Shown here piece by piece: positions 32,818 to 41,660 of a stretch of 60,174 nucleotides of DNA. Both the position numbers and the translations under genes were made by a program. The notes beneath the pieces are model-generated. The model had not been told where the DNA came from and did no database searches. It worked only from the letters and a program-made list of their open reading frames with translations. The stretch lies in contig CAYMIX010000008.1 in NCBI GenBank assembly GCA_964391185.1, positions 1 to 60,174 of the forward strand, given 5' to 3'. Source of the stretch: JAKQEM01 sp964391185 (GTDB lineage Bacteria > Patescibacteriota > Gracilibacteria > Peribacterales > Peribacteraceae). How positions within the stretch are numbered: the first letter of the stretch is position 1; each line of letters begins with the position of its first letter.

Positions 32818-32943
32818 TCAACGATTTCCTCGTTGTTGGTGTTGCTTGCGGTATTCGTGACCGATCAAAACCAAAGTAATGATAATTGCAATGAGGGCAG
32901 AGAGAATCTGGCCGGCGGTTATCATTTGGTCGATGTTTGTCAT
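32818..32943 (-). CDS. 41-aa single-pass membrane protein
   Basis: Starts MTNIDQMITAGQILSAL, one membrane segment, then a basic tail (GHEYRKQHQQRGNR). Its ATG overlaps the stop of the 73-aa gene in an ATGA (32940-32943), and its paralog follows after 6 nt. Tight coupling and shared motif support both as real, although each is under 50 residues. Possible roles: small subunits or regulators of the CapA-like exporter. Confidence 0.68.
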   Translation of the reverse strand: MTNIDQMITAGQILSALIAIIITLVLIGHEYRKQHQQRGNR

Positions 32944-33161
32944 GATGAAGATGATTCGAGTATAGCTTCAATGCGTACCGCGGAAAGTAGAAGTACCGTA
33001 GATACAATGACGTCAAATATCAACGAAATAACCTGGAATCCAGCCAAGGCTTTCAGCGATGCAATAAGCCATAGGATGATCAAATCTGTCACAATAGATG
33101 AGAACACACGCAGCCATGGTCGAGTGGAAATGGTTCCGATGATAGATAATACAAATTCCAT
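32940..33161 (-). CDS. 73-aa two-pass membrane protein
   Basis: Two hydrophobic helices (SSIVTDLIILWLIASLKAL and FQVISLIFDVIVSTVLLLSA) with a short acidic end. No recognised family. It is the first gene of the leftward mini-protein/CapA operon and overlaps the next start by 4 nt. A perfect GGTGTA-N6-TACACC inverted repeat directly precedes its ATG. Confidence 0.62.
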   Translation of the reverse strand: MEFVLSIIGTISTRPWLRVFSSIVTDLIILWLIASLKALAGFQVISLIFDVIVSTVLLLSAVRIEAILESSSS

Positions 33162-33162
33162 G

Positions 33163-33180
33163 GGTGTACGAAATTACACC
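33163..33180. promoter_or_regulatory. Inverted repeat before the mini-membrane-protein operon
   Basis: GGTGTA-N6-TACACC, perfect arms, one base before the ATG at 33161. It is placed where a repressor or a leader hairpin would act. Confidence 0.45.
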
Positions 33181-33238
33181 TTCAATCTGTTTTGGTCAAC
33201 AATAAAGATGTTTTGGCTCGATACTACGTGACTTTCAT

Positions 33239-33267
33239 TTGCATTTCTTAGCGTAAACCCCTATAAA
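33239..33267 (+). promoter_or_regulatory. typA promoter
   Basis: TTGCAT (33239-33244), 17-nt spacer, TATAAA (33262-33267). The -10 box sits exactly between CCCC and GGGG. A pyrimidine-rich leader of about 26 nt follows. Confidence 0.7.
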
Positions 33268-33299
33268 GGGGCGTCTCTTTTTCAGTTCCCAGGTTTTTT

Positions 33300-35099
33300 A
33301 TGGACATCCGAAACATTGCGATCATTGCGCACGTTGACCACGGCAAGACAACCCTCGTCGACGCACTCCTCAAACAAGGAGGTGCTTTTGCCGCCCATGA
33401 GACCGTGGGAGAATTGATGATGGACAGCAATGACCAGGAGCGCGAACGTGGAATTACGATCTTCGCGAAGAACGCATCGATCAAGTACAAGGATTGTAAG
33501 ATCAACATCGTCGATACCCCAGGACACGCTGACTTCGGGTCCGAAGTGGAGCGTATCTTGCGTACGATTGACTGCGTTCTTCTTCTTGTTGATGCGCAGG
33601 AAGGGCCAATGCCGCAGACAAAATTTGTTCTTAAAAAGTCTCTAGAATTAGGTCTAAAACCAATTGTTGTTATAAATAAAATCGACAAACCTGCTGCCCG
33701 TCCGCAGAAAGTTGTCGACATGGTGTTCGACCTCTTTGGCATTCTTGGGGCAACGAACGAACAGCTCGATTTCCCGTACATTTTTGCCATTGCTCGTGAG
33801 GGCGTTGCCAAGATGAAACTCGAAGATGACTCCAGCGATCTCACGCCACTCTTTGAGTTGATCATGAAGCATGTGGCACCAGCAGAGCAGAACAAAGCAG
33901 CAAGTTTTCGCATGCAGCCAAGCTCTCTTGGGTACGATAACTATGTCGGACGTCTAGGAATCGGACGTGTATATGAAGGAGTTGCGCATATCAATGATCG
34001 TGTGTTCGTTAAATCGGAAGGACAGCCAACGCGCAGTGCGAAAATCAGCAAGATTTTTCAATACCGCGGAATGCAGCGAATTGAAGTACAGGAAGCGAGC
34101 GCTGGAGATATCGTGATCCTCGCAGGAATCCCAGATATTACTGTAGGTGAAACAATTGCGATGGATGAAAACGCTGAGCTCTTGCCAGCAATTCGTATCG
34201 ATCCGCCAACAGTGACGATGACCTTCATGGTCAACGATTCGCCATTTGCCGGTCGCGAAGGGAAACTCGTGACGACACGTCATATCCGTGAGCGCCTGTA
34301 TAAGGAAACAGAAACGAATGTTGGATTGCACGTTGAAGAAGTGCCAAACAGTGATAGCTACCGCGTATCCGGACGTGGAGAACTCCACTTGTCCGTTCTC
34401 TTGGAACAGATGCGCCGTGAAGGATTTGAAATCCAGGTTTCACGTCCTCAAGTGATCATGCGCGATGGTCCAAATGGCGTTAAAGAAGAGCCAATGGAAC
34501 ATGCAATCATCGATGTGCCGGAAGTAAATGCAGGAACAGTTATCGATATGTTGAACCGTCGCAAAGGAGAAATGATCGATATGAAAACGAATGAAGGTCA
34601 CACTCGTATGGAATATAAGATTCCTACACGCGGTCTTCTTGGTTTCCACGGAGACTTTATTATTGAAACTCGCGGTGAAGGTATCTTGAACCACTCCTTC
34701 CTTGAATATTCTGACTATAAGGGTGATATCGGTTCACGCAGTCGCGGAGCCATGATCTCCATGGTGAATGGTGAATCAACAGCGTTCGATTTATGGAACA
34801 TTCAGGAACGCGGCAAGTTGTTCATTGTTCCTGGTACAAAGTTGTACGCGGGGATGATCATCGGTGAAAGCTCCAAAGATCAGGATCTTCTCGTGAACGT
34901 TACGAAGGGAAAGAAGCTCTCAAACATGCGTTCCTCCGGAGCGGATGAAGCAGTGAGCCTTGTTCCAGTGAAACCAATGACACTTGAGCAAGCCTTGGAA
35001 TACATCGACGAAGATGAATTGGTTGAAATAACCCCTGAAACAATTCGTTTGCGTAAGAAGATCTTGGACGAAAACGAACGCAAGCGCGCTGGAAAGTAA
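33300..35099 (+). CDS. typA: Ribosome-associated GTPase TypA/BipA
   Basis: A 599-aa translational GTPase of the EF-G family that binds the ribosome and helps 50S assembly and stress adaptation. G1 AHVDHGKTT (about 11-19), switch ERGITIFAKN, G3 DTPGHADFG, G4 NKIDKP, then domain II, EF-G-like domain (SGRGELHLSVLLEQMRREG) and the C-terminal TypA domain ending LRKKILDENERKR. Length is standard (about 605 aa). The leader lacks a strong Shine-Dalgarno site but has AGG 6 nt before ATG. Confidence 0.95.
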   Translation: MDIRNIAIIAHVDHGKTTLVDALLKQGGAFAAHETVGELMMDSNDQERERGITIFAKNASIKYKDCKINIVDTPGHADFGSEVERILRTIDCVLLLVDAQEGPMPQTKFVLKKSLELGLKPIVVINKIDKPAARPQKVVDMVFDLFGILGATNEQLDFPYIFAIAREGVAKMKLEDDSSDLTPLFELIMKHVAPAEQNKAASFRMQPSSLGYDNYVGRLGIGRVYEGVAHINDRVFVKSEGQPTRSAKISKIFQYRGMQRIEVQEASAGDIVILAGIPDITVGETIAMDENAELLPAIRIDPPTVTMTFMVNDSPFAGREGKLVTTRHIRERLYKETETNVGLHVEEVPNSDSYRVSGRGELHLSVLLEQMRREGFEIQVSRPQVIMRDGPNGVKEEPMEHAIIDVPEVNAGTVIDMLNRRKGEMIDMKTNEGHTRMEYKIPTRGLLGFHGDFIIETRGEGILNHSFLEYSDYKGDIGSRSRGAMISMVNGESTAFDLWNIQERGKLFIVPGTKLYAGMIIGESSKDQDLLVNVTKGKKLSNMRSSGADEAVSLVPVKPMTLEQALEYIDEDELVEITPETIRLRKKILDENERKRAGK

Positions 35100-35136
35100 T
35101 TTCTAAACCTGATTTTCTTGAGTGGAAATTAATCGA

Positions 35137-35164
35137 TTGCTTTCATAATTTTTAGGTGTATTTT
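35137..35164 (+). promoter_or_regulatory. Promoter of the leaderless 196-aa gene
   Basis: TTGCTT (35137-35142), 16-nt spacer, TATTTT (35159-35164), then 6 nt to the ATG at 35171. Confidence 0.6.
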
Positions 35165-35170
35165 TCGGGC

Positions 35171-35761
35171 ATGAGTTCGTTGTTAAAACCAACAACACAA
35201 GAAGCACCGCTTATAGATGCGGCTCCTGAAGCAGTTCCATCGTCGAATTCAACGGTGATGGGTATGAGGCAATCGTTGAGAAGCAAGGCAGGATGGATTC
35301 TGATCGGTGTGTTGTTGGGTGCAAGTGTAGCAAAATTTGGTCGATCACCCGATGCATCACAGGCTGATCACCCTGCAGTGCAAACAGCAGAAGTAATTCC
35401 TCCATCGCCAGATGTTGTAGACGAACAATTGGAAGAAGAGTTAGCTCAACTTCATCGCTCGTTTGAAACAGAATATTTGCCGATGATCGAAGGTTTTAAA
35501 AAGAGTCTTGCATCAGCTTCGCTGCAAGATATCGAAAAGTATGATGCGTGGATAAAAAAATGCGATCGTTTGATGAGTGCAAGTGCCGAAAAGCAGACGA
35601 CGCAGACTTCTTCGTTCTATCAGTTGGGTCGCAAGCGCCGTGAGATTGAGCTGAGTTGGTTACGAGTGCAGAACTTTTTGGATGATGAGGAATACCGGAG
35701 GAAACGCTCTGCAACGATACCGAGTATCAAAGTGCCAGAGGAAGTGGCGGTCGATGAATGA
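35171..35761 (+). CDS. Single-pass membrane protein with coiled-coil outer part
   Basis: A 196-aa protein: Pro/Ser-rich cytoplasmic start, one membrane segment (about 40-58, SKAGWILIGVLLGASVAKFG), then a helical, charged domain (about 80-190) rich in Glu and Lys. No recognised domain. The ATG at 35171 is preferred to 35156 because of a -10 box 6 nt upstream. It lies between typA and a P-type ATPase, all in the same direction, but each gene seems to have its own promoter. Confidence 0.68.
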   Translation: MSSLLKPTTQEAPLIDAAPEAVPSSNSTVMGMRQSLRSKAGWILIGVLLGASVAKFGRSPDASQADHPAVQTAEVIPPSPDVVDEQLEEELAQLHRSFETEYLPMIEGFKKSLASASLQDIEKYDAWIKKCDRLMSASAEKQTTQTSSFYQLGRKRREIELSWLRVQNFLDDEEYRRKRSATIPSIKVPEEVAVDE

Positions 35762-35801
35762 GTCTGCGCACGTGTGAAGAATTATGTTAGGGTAGGCAAC
35801 G

Positions 35802-38282
35802 ATGTTTACCTCCCTTTCGCCAGAACAAACACTTGGCGCTCTGCACTCCACATTCAGTGGATTAGAACAGTCGCAGATCGCATCGCTCAGAGCAAAACAC
35901 GGTTGGAATGAATTGCCGATGAAACGCAGGTCTGCACTGATGTTATTCATCCGTCAGTTCCACGATATTCTTGTCTATATTTTGATTGGCGCCTTGGCAC
36001 TCGCTGTTGCCACTCGATGGATAGAAGGAGAAGCGTCACTCGAACATTCCATTGATATCATCGCGATTTTGGCGATCCTGCTACTGAATGCGATCCTTGG
36101 GTTTGTGCAGGAGTACAGGGCTGAAAAGGAATTGGAAAGTTTGCAGCAGCTCACAGCACCCCAAGTGCGCGTACGTCGAATGGGTGGAGAATTCTTATTG
36201 CCCTCACGCGAGTTGTTACCCGGTGACATTGTCATTATCGAAGCGGGGGATCGTATTGCCGCAGACGGAAGGCTTCTCCAGGTCTCACATCTTGATGTGA
36301 ATGAATCGAGTCTTACGGGAGAAAGCCAGCCAGTGCACAAAAAAACAGAGGCCATCGAAGGAAAATGCGCACTCGCTGAATGTAAGAATATGGCGTTTGC
36401 CGGAACGCTCGTCACACGCGGGTCCGGTGAATATGTGGTAACTGCCATTGGCCTTGGCAGTGAAATCGGAAAAATTGCAATCATGGTCTCGCAAGCAGAA
36501 ACACCGCCAACGCCGCTCGAGCTGCGGATGAAAAAGTTTAGCGCCACTATTGGACTCTCCGTTATTATTCTTTGTTTGGGCCTGGCCGGTCTCCAGCTCA
36601 GTCGTGGTGAGCCGTTGATCGCAGTTGTATTGCTCGCGGTGAGCCTTGCTGTGTCAGCGGTACCGGAAGGCTTGCCGGCAGTGGTAACTGCATCACTCGC
36701 GATGGGTGTGCGCCGCATGGTGAAGCGTAACGCTCTGGTACGAAGGCTCGATGCACTGGAAACGTTAGGTTCGATTACCGTTATCTGTAGCGATAAAACG
36801 GGAACCATTACAGAGAATAAAATGTCTGTTGTAGAGACATGGACACCGGAGCAATCAGAAGAGTCATTGCTCGTGGAAATCGCGGTGTCCTGCAACCGTG
36901 CGCAGCTGCCCAACCTCGGTGACCCAACCGAAATTGGACTCCTGGAATATGCGCGCAAGAAAAATATGAAGCGTCTGCGTATCGATGAAGAAGAGGTGCC
37001 ATTCACGTCAGAAGAAAAATATATGCGCACGATGCATGCGGGTCGCTCATTCCTCAAAGGTGCACCGGAGAAAATCGCATTACTCTGTGGACTTAAAAAA
37101 GATCATGCAATGTTTAGTCGTAATGAGCGTTTGGCCGAACGGGGGTTGCGCGTACTTGCATGTGCAGTCGCGGAAAAGAAAGGCACACAGCCGCGTTTTG
37201 TGGGGCTTATTGCTATGGAAGACCCGCCGCGTGCAGCGGTGACGGCTGCAATTGTCGAGGCGACGGACGCCGGCGTCCGGACAATTATGATTACAGGAGA
37301 TAATGTAGACACAGCTGCAGCCATTGCGAAACGCGTCGGTATTAAGGGGGATGCTGTGACAGGAGTGATGATTGATGCCTGGAAATCAGGAGAATTGCGG
37401 GAAAAGGTAAAGAGTGTCTCAGTATTTGCTCGCGTATCGCCTGAGCACAAAATCCTTATTTGCCGTGCATTGCAGGACAATGGCGAAGTCGTCGCTATGA
37501 CTGGTGACGGCGTGAACGATGCGCCGGCGATCAAAGCAGCGCACGTTGGTATTGCCATGGGCAAGAATGGCACGCAGGTCGCACGCGAAGCAGCAAGTCT
37601 TATCCTTGCTGATGACAACTATGCGACGATCGTCGCAGCCATCAAAGAAGGCAGGCGTATTTATGACAATATCAAAAAGTTTATTTTATATTTGGTACAA
37701 GCGAACCTCGCGCAACTTATGTTGATTACGATTGCGGTGATTCTGAATCTTCCACTTCCACTGCTTCCACTGCATATTTTGTGGATCAACTTGATGACGG
37801 ATGGACTTCCTGCGTTGGCGCTTGGCGTCGAACGCGCGGAGCCAGGTCTTATGCGTCGTCCTCCGCGTAGGCTCAAAGAGCATTTGTTTGCAGGTGATAG
37901 CGCACGTCTCATTCTTGCGTCATCCACTGTCTGCGGACTGACGTTTATTATTTTCCTCTGGGCTTTGCAAGCCTACGATACCATCGAGCAGGTTCGTGCG
38001 ATTACCTTCTCGTTCTCCATTCTGATCGAAATCATGCTCGCGTTTTACAGTCGCAGCAGGCTCCCTATTTGGCGCATTGGATTTTTCAGCAACAAATGGT
38101 TGATTGGCGCTGCGATCATTCCATTCCTGCTTCAGCTCCCTTTGCTCTACACGCCGCTTAGCACTGTCTTTGAAATTGGATCGTTGAATGTTATGGAGTG
38201 GGGAATTATCTTAATATTATGCGCACTTGGATTTCTGTTTTTGGAACTCGCGAAAGTGCACTCTCTTCGGAAGAGTCGTTAA
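35802..38282 (+). CDS. Cation-transporting P-type ATPase (P2A, Ca2+-like)
   Basis: An 826-aa ATP-driven cation pump. N-terminal cation-ATPase domain, actuator with NESSLTGESQPVHK, membrane segment M4 with the AVPEGLPAVVT motif typical of P2A (SERCA-like) pumps, phosphorylation site D331 (ICSDKTGTITENKM), hinge TGDGVNDAPAIKAAHVGIAMG, and C-terminal helices M5-M10 (HILWINLMTDGLPALALG). Length is a little below usual for this group (about 900 aa). Ca2+ or Mn2+ export is the likely role from motifs. It ends exactly where the convergent trhO ends, with no space. Confidence 0.92.
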   Translation: MFTSLSPEQTLGALHSTFSGLEQSQIASLRAKHGWNELPMKRRSALMLFIRQFHDILVYILIGALALAVATRWIEGEASLEHSIDIIAILAILLLNAILGFVQEYRAEKELESLQQLTAPQVRVRRMGGEFLLPSRELLPGDIVIIEAGDRIAADGRLLQVSHLDVNESSLTGESQPVHKKTEAIEGKCALAECKNMAFAGTLVTRGSGEYVVTAIGLGSEIGKIAIMVSQAETPPTPLELRMKKFSATIGLSVIILCLGLAGLQLSRGEPLIAVVLLAVSLAVSAVPEGLPAVVTASLAMGVRRMVKRNALVRRLDALETLGSITVICSDKTGTITENKMSVVETWTPEQSEESLLVEIAVSCNRAQLPNLGDPTEIGLLEYARKKNMKRLRIDEEEVPFTSEEKYMRTMHAGRSFLKGAPEKIALLCGLKKDHAMFSRNERLAERGLRVLACAVAEKKGTQPRFVGLIAMEDPPRAAVTAAIVEATDAGVRTIMITGDNVDTAAAIAKRVGIKGDAVTGVMIDAWKSGELREKVKSVSVFARVSPEHKILICRALQDNGEVVAMTGDGVNDAPAIKAAHVGIAMGKNGTQVAREAASLILADDNYATIVAAIKEGRRIYDNIKKFILYLVQANLAQLMLITIAVILNLPLPLLPLHILWINLMTDGLPALALGVERAEPGLMRRPPRRLKEHLFAGDSARLILASSTVCGLTFIIFLWALQAYDTIEQVRAITFSFSILIEIMLAFYSRSRLPIWRIGFFSNKWLIGAAIIPFLLQLPLLYTPLSTVFEIGSLNVMEWGIILILCALGFLFLELAKVHSLRKSR

Positions 38283-39164
38283 CTACGATGCTTTTGTTAT
38301 AGCTTTTTTCTGCAGGTGATAGTTGCAGTTTTTGGAACAGACCTTCTGTTTTCCCTTTGCAACACACTGAGTACACACTGTCGTGTGTTTATTGCACAAC
38401 GTGCAATTACCTTTGATATCACCAGGATTTCCGCAATGAATGCACATTCCATAACGCTTGCTTGGTTGCAGGTTCTGATCCACTGCTACTCGATGATCGA
38501 AAATAAAACATTCTCCTTCGAAGGATTGATTCGGCATTTCTTCAATGTACTTTAAAATTCCACCATCAAGCTGATACACATGTTCGTATCCTTGCTGTTG
38601 CATCTCGACAATTGCCTTCTCGCAGCGGATACCACCGGTGCAGCAAATAAGAACTTTTGTATCTTTTGGAATATTGGAATTTTTTACAAATTCCGGGAAT
38701 TGGTTAAATGTCTCTGTCTTCGGGTCGATTGCACCTTTAAATGTTCCGATCTGCGTTTCGTAGGAATTGCGGACATCGATTACGACAGTTCCTTCTTCAT
38801 GCAGCATCTTGTCCCATTCCTGTGGTGGGAGGTGATTGTTTTTCCCAGATGGAACTATATCGGGTTTTCCGAGTGCGACGATTTCTTCACGGATGCTGAC
38901 TTTCCAACGTCTGAATGGTTGGCTTTCTGCAGGGCTGTCTTTGAAGTTCATTGGACCGAATGTATCAGTGAGGATTTTCTTGAAAGCATCGATGGATTCT
39001 GTTTTACCTGCGACTGTTGCGTTCACTCCTTCCTTCGCAATAAGCATCAATCCACGGATCTCCAATTCATTCCCCTTGTTCAAAAATTGTGTACGAACTT
39101 CTGCCAAGCTCTCTGCGGAGATTGGTGTGAAGAGGTAGTAGGTGGTGACTAAAAAAGGGGACAT
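38283..39164 (-). CDS. trhO: tRNA uridine(34) hydroxylase TrhO (rhodanese family)
   Basis: A 293-aa protein of the UPF0176/YceA group: an N-terminal ferredoxin-like domain (YYLFTPIS, GLMLIAKEGVNATVAG), a rhodanese domain with the active loop CCTGGIRCEKA, and a C-terminal Cys-rich region (CIHCGNPGD, CTLCNKHTTVCTQC) that may bind a metal. TrhO adds a hydroxyl to U34 of certain tRNAs with oxygen and prephenate-independent chemistry in E. coli. The family assignment is strong; activity here is inferred. Confidence 0.9.
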   Translation of the reverse strand: MSPFLVTTYYLFTPISAESLAEVRTQFLNKGNELEIRGLMLIAKEGVNATVAGKTESIDAFKKILTDTFGPMNFKDSPAESQPFRRWKVSIREEIVALGKPDIVPSGKNNHLPPQEWDKMLHEEGTVVIDVRNSYETQIGTFKGAIDPKTETFNQFPEFVKNSNIPKDTKVLICCTGGIRCEKAIVEMQQQGYEHVYQLDGGILKYIEEMPNQSFEGECFIFDHRVAVDQNLQPSKRYGMCIHCGNPGDIKGNCTLCNKHTTVCTQCVAKGKQKVCSKNCNYHLQKKAITKAS

Positions 39165-39200
39165 CGATCTGATTGTACAACAAAAGGCGGTAAAGGCTAA

Positions 39201-39232
39201 GTGTCATGGTGAGCGGAGACGAAGGGTGACAC
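39201..39232. repeat. REP-like palindrome GTGTCA...TGACAC
   Basis: Begins GTGTCATGGTGAGCG and ends GACGAAGGGTGACAC; the ends are complementary. Same family as the elements at 6995-7075. It lies between two leftward genes. Confidence 0.65.
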
Positions 39233-39252
39233 GCTTTATATAGACCTATTAG

Positions 39253-40821
39253 TTACTCCTGTGGCACATCGCGTACGGTATCTTCCATGATGATCGGTTC
39301 GGCAGGCATTGGGCGGCCTTCTGGTCCCTTCATCAATTTGTCCAACATTTCCTTTGCGAGTGGAACAGTGATGCTGCTCCTGTAGAAGTATGAACCTGCT
39401 GGAGATTCAGTGACGGGGAAGATGAGAGCGGGGATCACAAGTTCGGATGTCTTTCCATTCTCATATTGGTAACTCCTCATGAGTCCGATTTCTGGTGTGC
39501 CAATTTTCACATCTACTTTCTTCACTGTCGTATTTAGTGCAGACCATTCTGCTGGATATTCACCGTACTTATCCAAGTACTGTGTGATCTGAGCTGTATC
39601 TGTCACTGCAGCGTATGCAGACTTCAAATATTTCTGATCCATGATGCCGTACGCATCAGACACGCGATCATGACGGATGTTTACGCCAACGCTGAGTCCA
39701 GACTTCGCACCGCCTTCGTCATACACAACCTTGCCATCGAGAAGGAGTGGGAAGACCACGCGAATGCTTTCTGGTACATATGCGTAGCGCTTATCTTGCA
39801 TAGAGTCATACGACACTCTCCACTGCTTATCGACTTCAGGTGCGCCGTAGTTGCTGAGGTCAAACCCGTGATCCTTCACGAAGTCTGCAGCGATGTTAAC
39901 GAGTACATCATCAGCTGGTACATCGCCAATCTTTGGCATGTAGCGCTGGTAACATTCTTCTGTAGTACAAGCGGATTCTGGATGTGGCCACTTGTCCCAA
40001 TTGGCGTTGATGGAAATAGAACCATCACGGAAGTTGATGTACGTCTGGTAACCATATTCTGTGTCCTGATAGAAGCTCACAGATTCAGACTTCATTCCTC
40101 CGAAGGATCCGAGATTGAGGAGCCCTGTGTTAAGGTTCTTGAGGATTGCATGCGCGTCTGCACTCGATCCACCTGTCTGACGTTGATATACATCTACTTC
40201 AGTATTAGTGAGTGTTGGCATATTGCCTTCGAAGACCAAATTGTATTCAGTCATTTCTGCAGGACCCATCATCTTTGAATCAGATTGAATCATCGATGGA
40301 ACTGGATAGTTACCTGCATCACCTCCGCCACCACCAGATTGTGGGCGAGCAGATGTGTCGATTTCAGGTGAGCTCCCTCCACCTCCTCGGCCATACATCT
40401 GAGTGTCTGCCATGGCGAGGTCGCCGAAGGCTTCGTTTTTTGTTTCTTCTACAGAGTAGGAGAAGAGGCTAGTGCTGCCATCATTCGTGGGAAGCTGTGT
40501 ACTGCCAGATTGAAGAACGGAGTACACGATTGGGCCGGTGATGACGGCGCCGAGAATAGCGCCGGTGACTGCGTAATTTAGTTTGTACATAGAGAAAAAC
40601 GAAAGGAATGAGCTTTTAGCTTTCAGATGTTGGCTTTCAGGTTCGCTGGCTTTATCTCGCAACATAATGCGAAGTTTCTGAACAAATGCTTCATCTGGAG
40701 TTGCGTTTGGTTTAAATTTCATCAGCTTCTCCAAAATTGGCATGAGTTCTTTCTCATGTGCTCGCAGCTCGGGGTCGAGTGCATAGAGTTCGCCGAGGAT
40801 GTCGTGTAGGTGCTTGTTCAT
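39253..40821 (-). CDS. Membrane protein paired with ECF sigma factor (putative anti-sigma)
   Basis: A 522-aa protein with a cytoplasmic helical N-terminus of about 75 residues (MNKHLHDILGELYALDPELR), one membrane segment (about 80-103, LNYAVTGAILGAVITGPIVY), a Gly-rich linker with two Gly runs, and a large extracytoplasmic domain of about 330 residues with two Cys (ACTTEECYQRY). The start overlaps the sigma factor stop by 4 nt. This is the usual arrangement of a sigma factor and a membrane anti-sigma factor; the known zinc or RsgI-type anti-sigma motifs are not visible, so the role is inference from position and topology. Confidence 0.72.
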   Translation of the reverse strand: MNKHLHDILGELYALDPELRAHEKELMPILEKLMKFKPNATPDEAFVQKLRIMLRDKASEPESQHLKAKSSFLSFFSMYKLNYAVTGAILGAVITGPIVYSVLQSGSTQLPTNDGSTSLFSYSVEETKNEAFGDLAMADTQMYGRGGGGSSPEIDTSARPQSGGGGGDAGNYPVPSMIQSDSKMMGPAEMTEYNLVFEGNMPTLTNTEVDVYQRQTGGSSADAHAILKNLNTGLLNLGSFGGMKSESVSFYQDTEYGYQTYINFRDGSISINANWDKWPHPESACTTEECYQRYMPKIGDVPADDVLVNIAADFVKDHGFDLSNYGAPEVDKQWRVSYDSMQDKRYAYVPESIRVVFPLLLDGKVVYDEGGAKSGLSVGVNIRHDRVSDAYGIMDQKYLKSAYAAVTDTAQITQYLDKYGEYPAEWSALNTTVKKVDVKIGTPEIGLMRSYQYENGKTSELVIPALIFPVTESPAGSYFYRSSITVPLAKEMLDKLMKGPEGRPMPAEPIIMEDTVRDVPQE

Positions 40822-41390
40822 AAGATGGAATGGGGGAGCAGAGCCAAAAGTAATACTGCTGTGGGTCCGAGTTTTTCACGAACCTCACTGATGGTGCGCG
40901 AGAACATCATCTTCAGACTGGCTTCCGATTTTCCGCTGAGGTCAGCGATCTCTTTATAGGAGAGTCCGTCCCACAGACGCATGAGTACGAGGTCTCGTTT
41001 CTCTTTGGACAAGTGCTTGAGCGCTTGGTGAATCTGTTCGTAATCGAGCGAGTCGGAGGCTTTCAAGAATGGATTGTCGTCGCTTGGTAGGTCCCACACG
41101 TTCTCGATGTCTTCGTGCTTGTGGAGCGTGCGGAAGTGATCGAATACGGTGTTACGCGCGATGCGATAGAGCCATGTAGAGAAGGCGCCTTTTTTAGGAT
41201 TAAATGACCCGATGTTTTCGAATGCCTTGAGGAAAGTCTGACTAGTGAGATCTTCCGCGGTGTATCGCTCCATGGTGCGATAAAAAATAAACGCGTAGAT
41301 GCCCTTGAGATGACGCGTGTACAGCGCATCAAAATTGTCTAACTGACCTTGTTGGCATAAGAGAGCCAGGTCTGAATCCGAGGTAGACAT
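40818..41390 (-). CDS. ECF-type RNA polymerase sigma factor
   Basis: A 190-aa sigma-70 family protein with region 2 (DNFDALYTRHLKGIYAFIFY, AEDLTSQTFLKAFENI, STWLYRIARNTVFDHFR) and region 4 (LKHLSKEKRDLVLMRLWDG, LSYKEIADLSGKSEASLKMM). The last 15 residues are hydrophobic (PTAVLLLALLPHSIL), unusual for an ECF factor, and could anchor it or contact its partner's membrane helix. The gene partner follows with an ATGA overlap. The leader is pyrimidine-rich. A target promoter is not identified. Confidence 0.9.
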   Translation of the reverse strand: MSTSDSDLALLCQQGQLDNFDALYTRHLKGIYAFIFYRTMERYTAEDLTSQTFLKAFENIGSFNPKKGAFSTWLYRIARNTVFDHFRTLHKHEDIENVWDLPSDDNPFLKASDSLDYEQIHQALKHLSKEKRDLVLMRLWDGLSYKEIADLSGKSEASLKMMFSRTISEVREKLGPTAVLLLALLPHSIL

Positions 41391-41442
41391 AAGTTGGAGG
41401 AAAAATATGGACCACCATCACTGGAAATCTTTTATACCGAGG

Positions 41443-41474
41443 CCCTGCACCAGGGTTTATCGATTGGTGCGGGG
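41443..41474. repeat. REP-like hairpin, second copy
   Basis: The 10-nt arms (41443-41452 and 41465-41474) pair with one G-T wobble around a 12-nt loop. They match the stem at 8761-8807. The remaining bases of 41391-41649 hold only divergent upstream sequence; I see no other gene in it. Confidence 0.6.
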
Positions 41475-41649
41475 CGGAGTTAAAAGAGAATGAGGTTCCA
41501 AAGATCATGCAGTTTTCTGCTGCATAACATCATACGAATCGTATCCAAATTAGTAACACGCAGCGAGTATTCTTTTCTTCCGTATTCTGTGACATTAATC
41601 AATTTATCGTCAATATCAATGACGTAAGAAAACTCTCAAAAGACGCGTC

Positions 41650-41655
41650 TATACG
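41650..41655 (+). promoter_or_regulatory. -10 box of leaderless amyloid-repeat gene
   Basis: TATACG ends 5 nt before the ATG at 41661. No good -35 is seen at the standard spacing, which would be compatible with use of an alternative sigma factor such as the neighbouring ECF, but this is speculative. Confidence 0.45.
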
Positions 41656-41660
41656 CCCCT

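Noticed and set aside
32833..33231. A 132-codon plus-strand frame
   Set aside because: It lies opposite the mini membrane protein operon. The minus frames are hydrophobic, paralogous and joined by an ATGA overlap, so they are the better call.
35975..37057. A 360-codon minus-strand frame
   Set aside because: Antisense shadow of the P-type ATPase; Ser/Arg-rich without domains.
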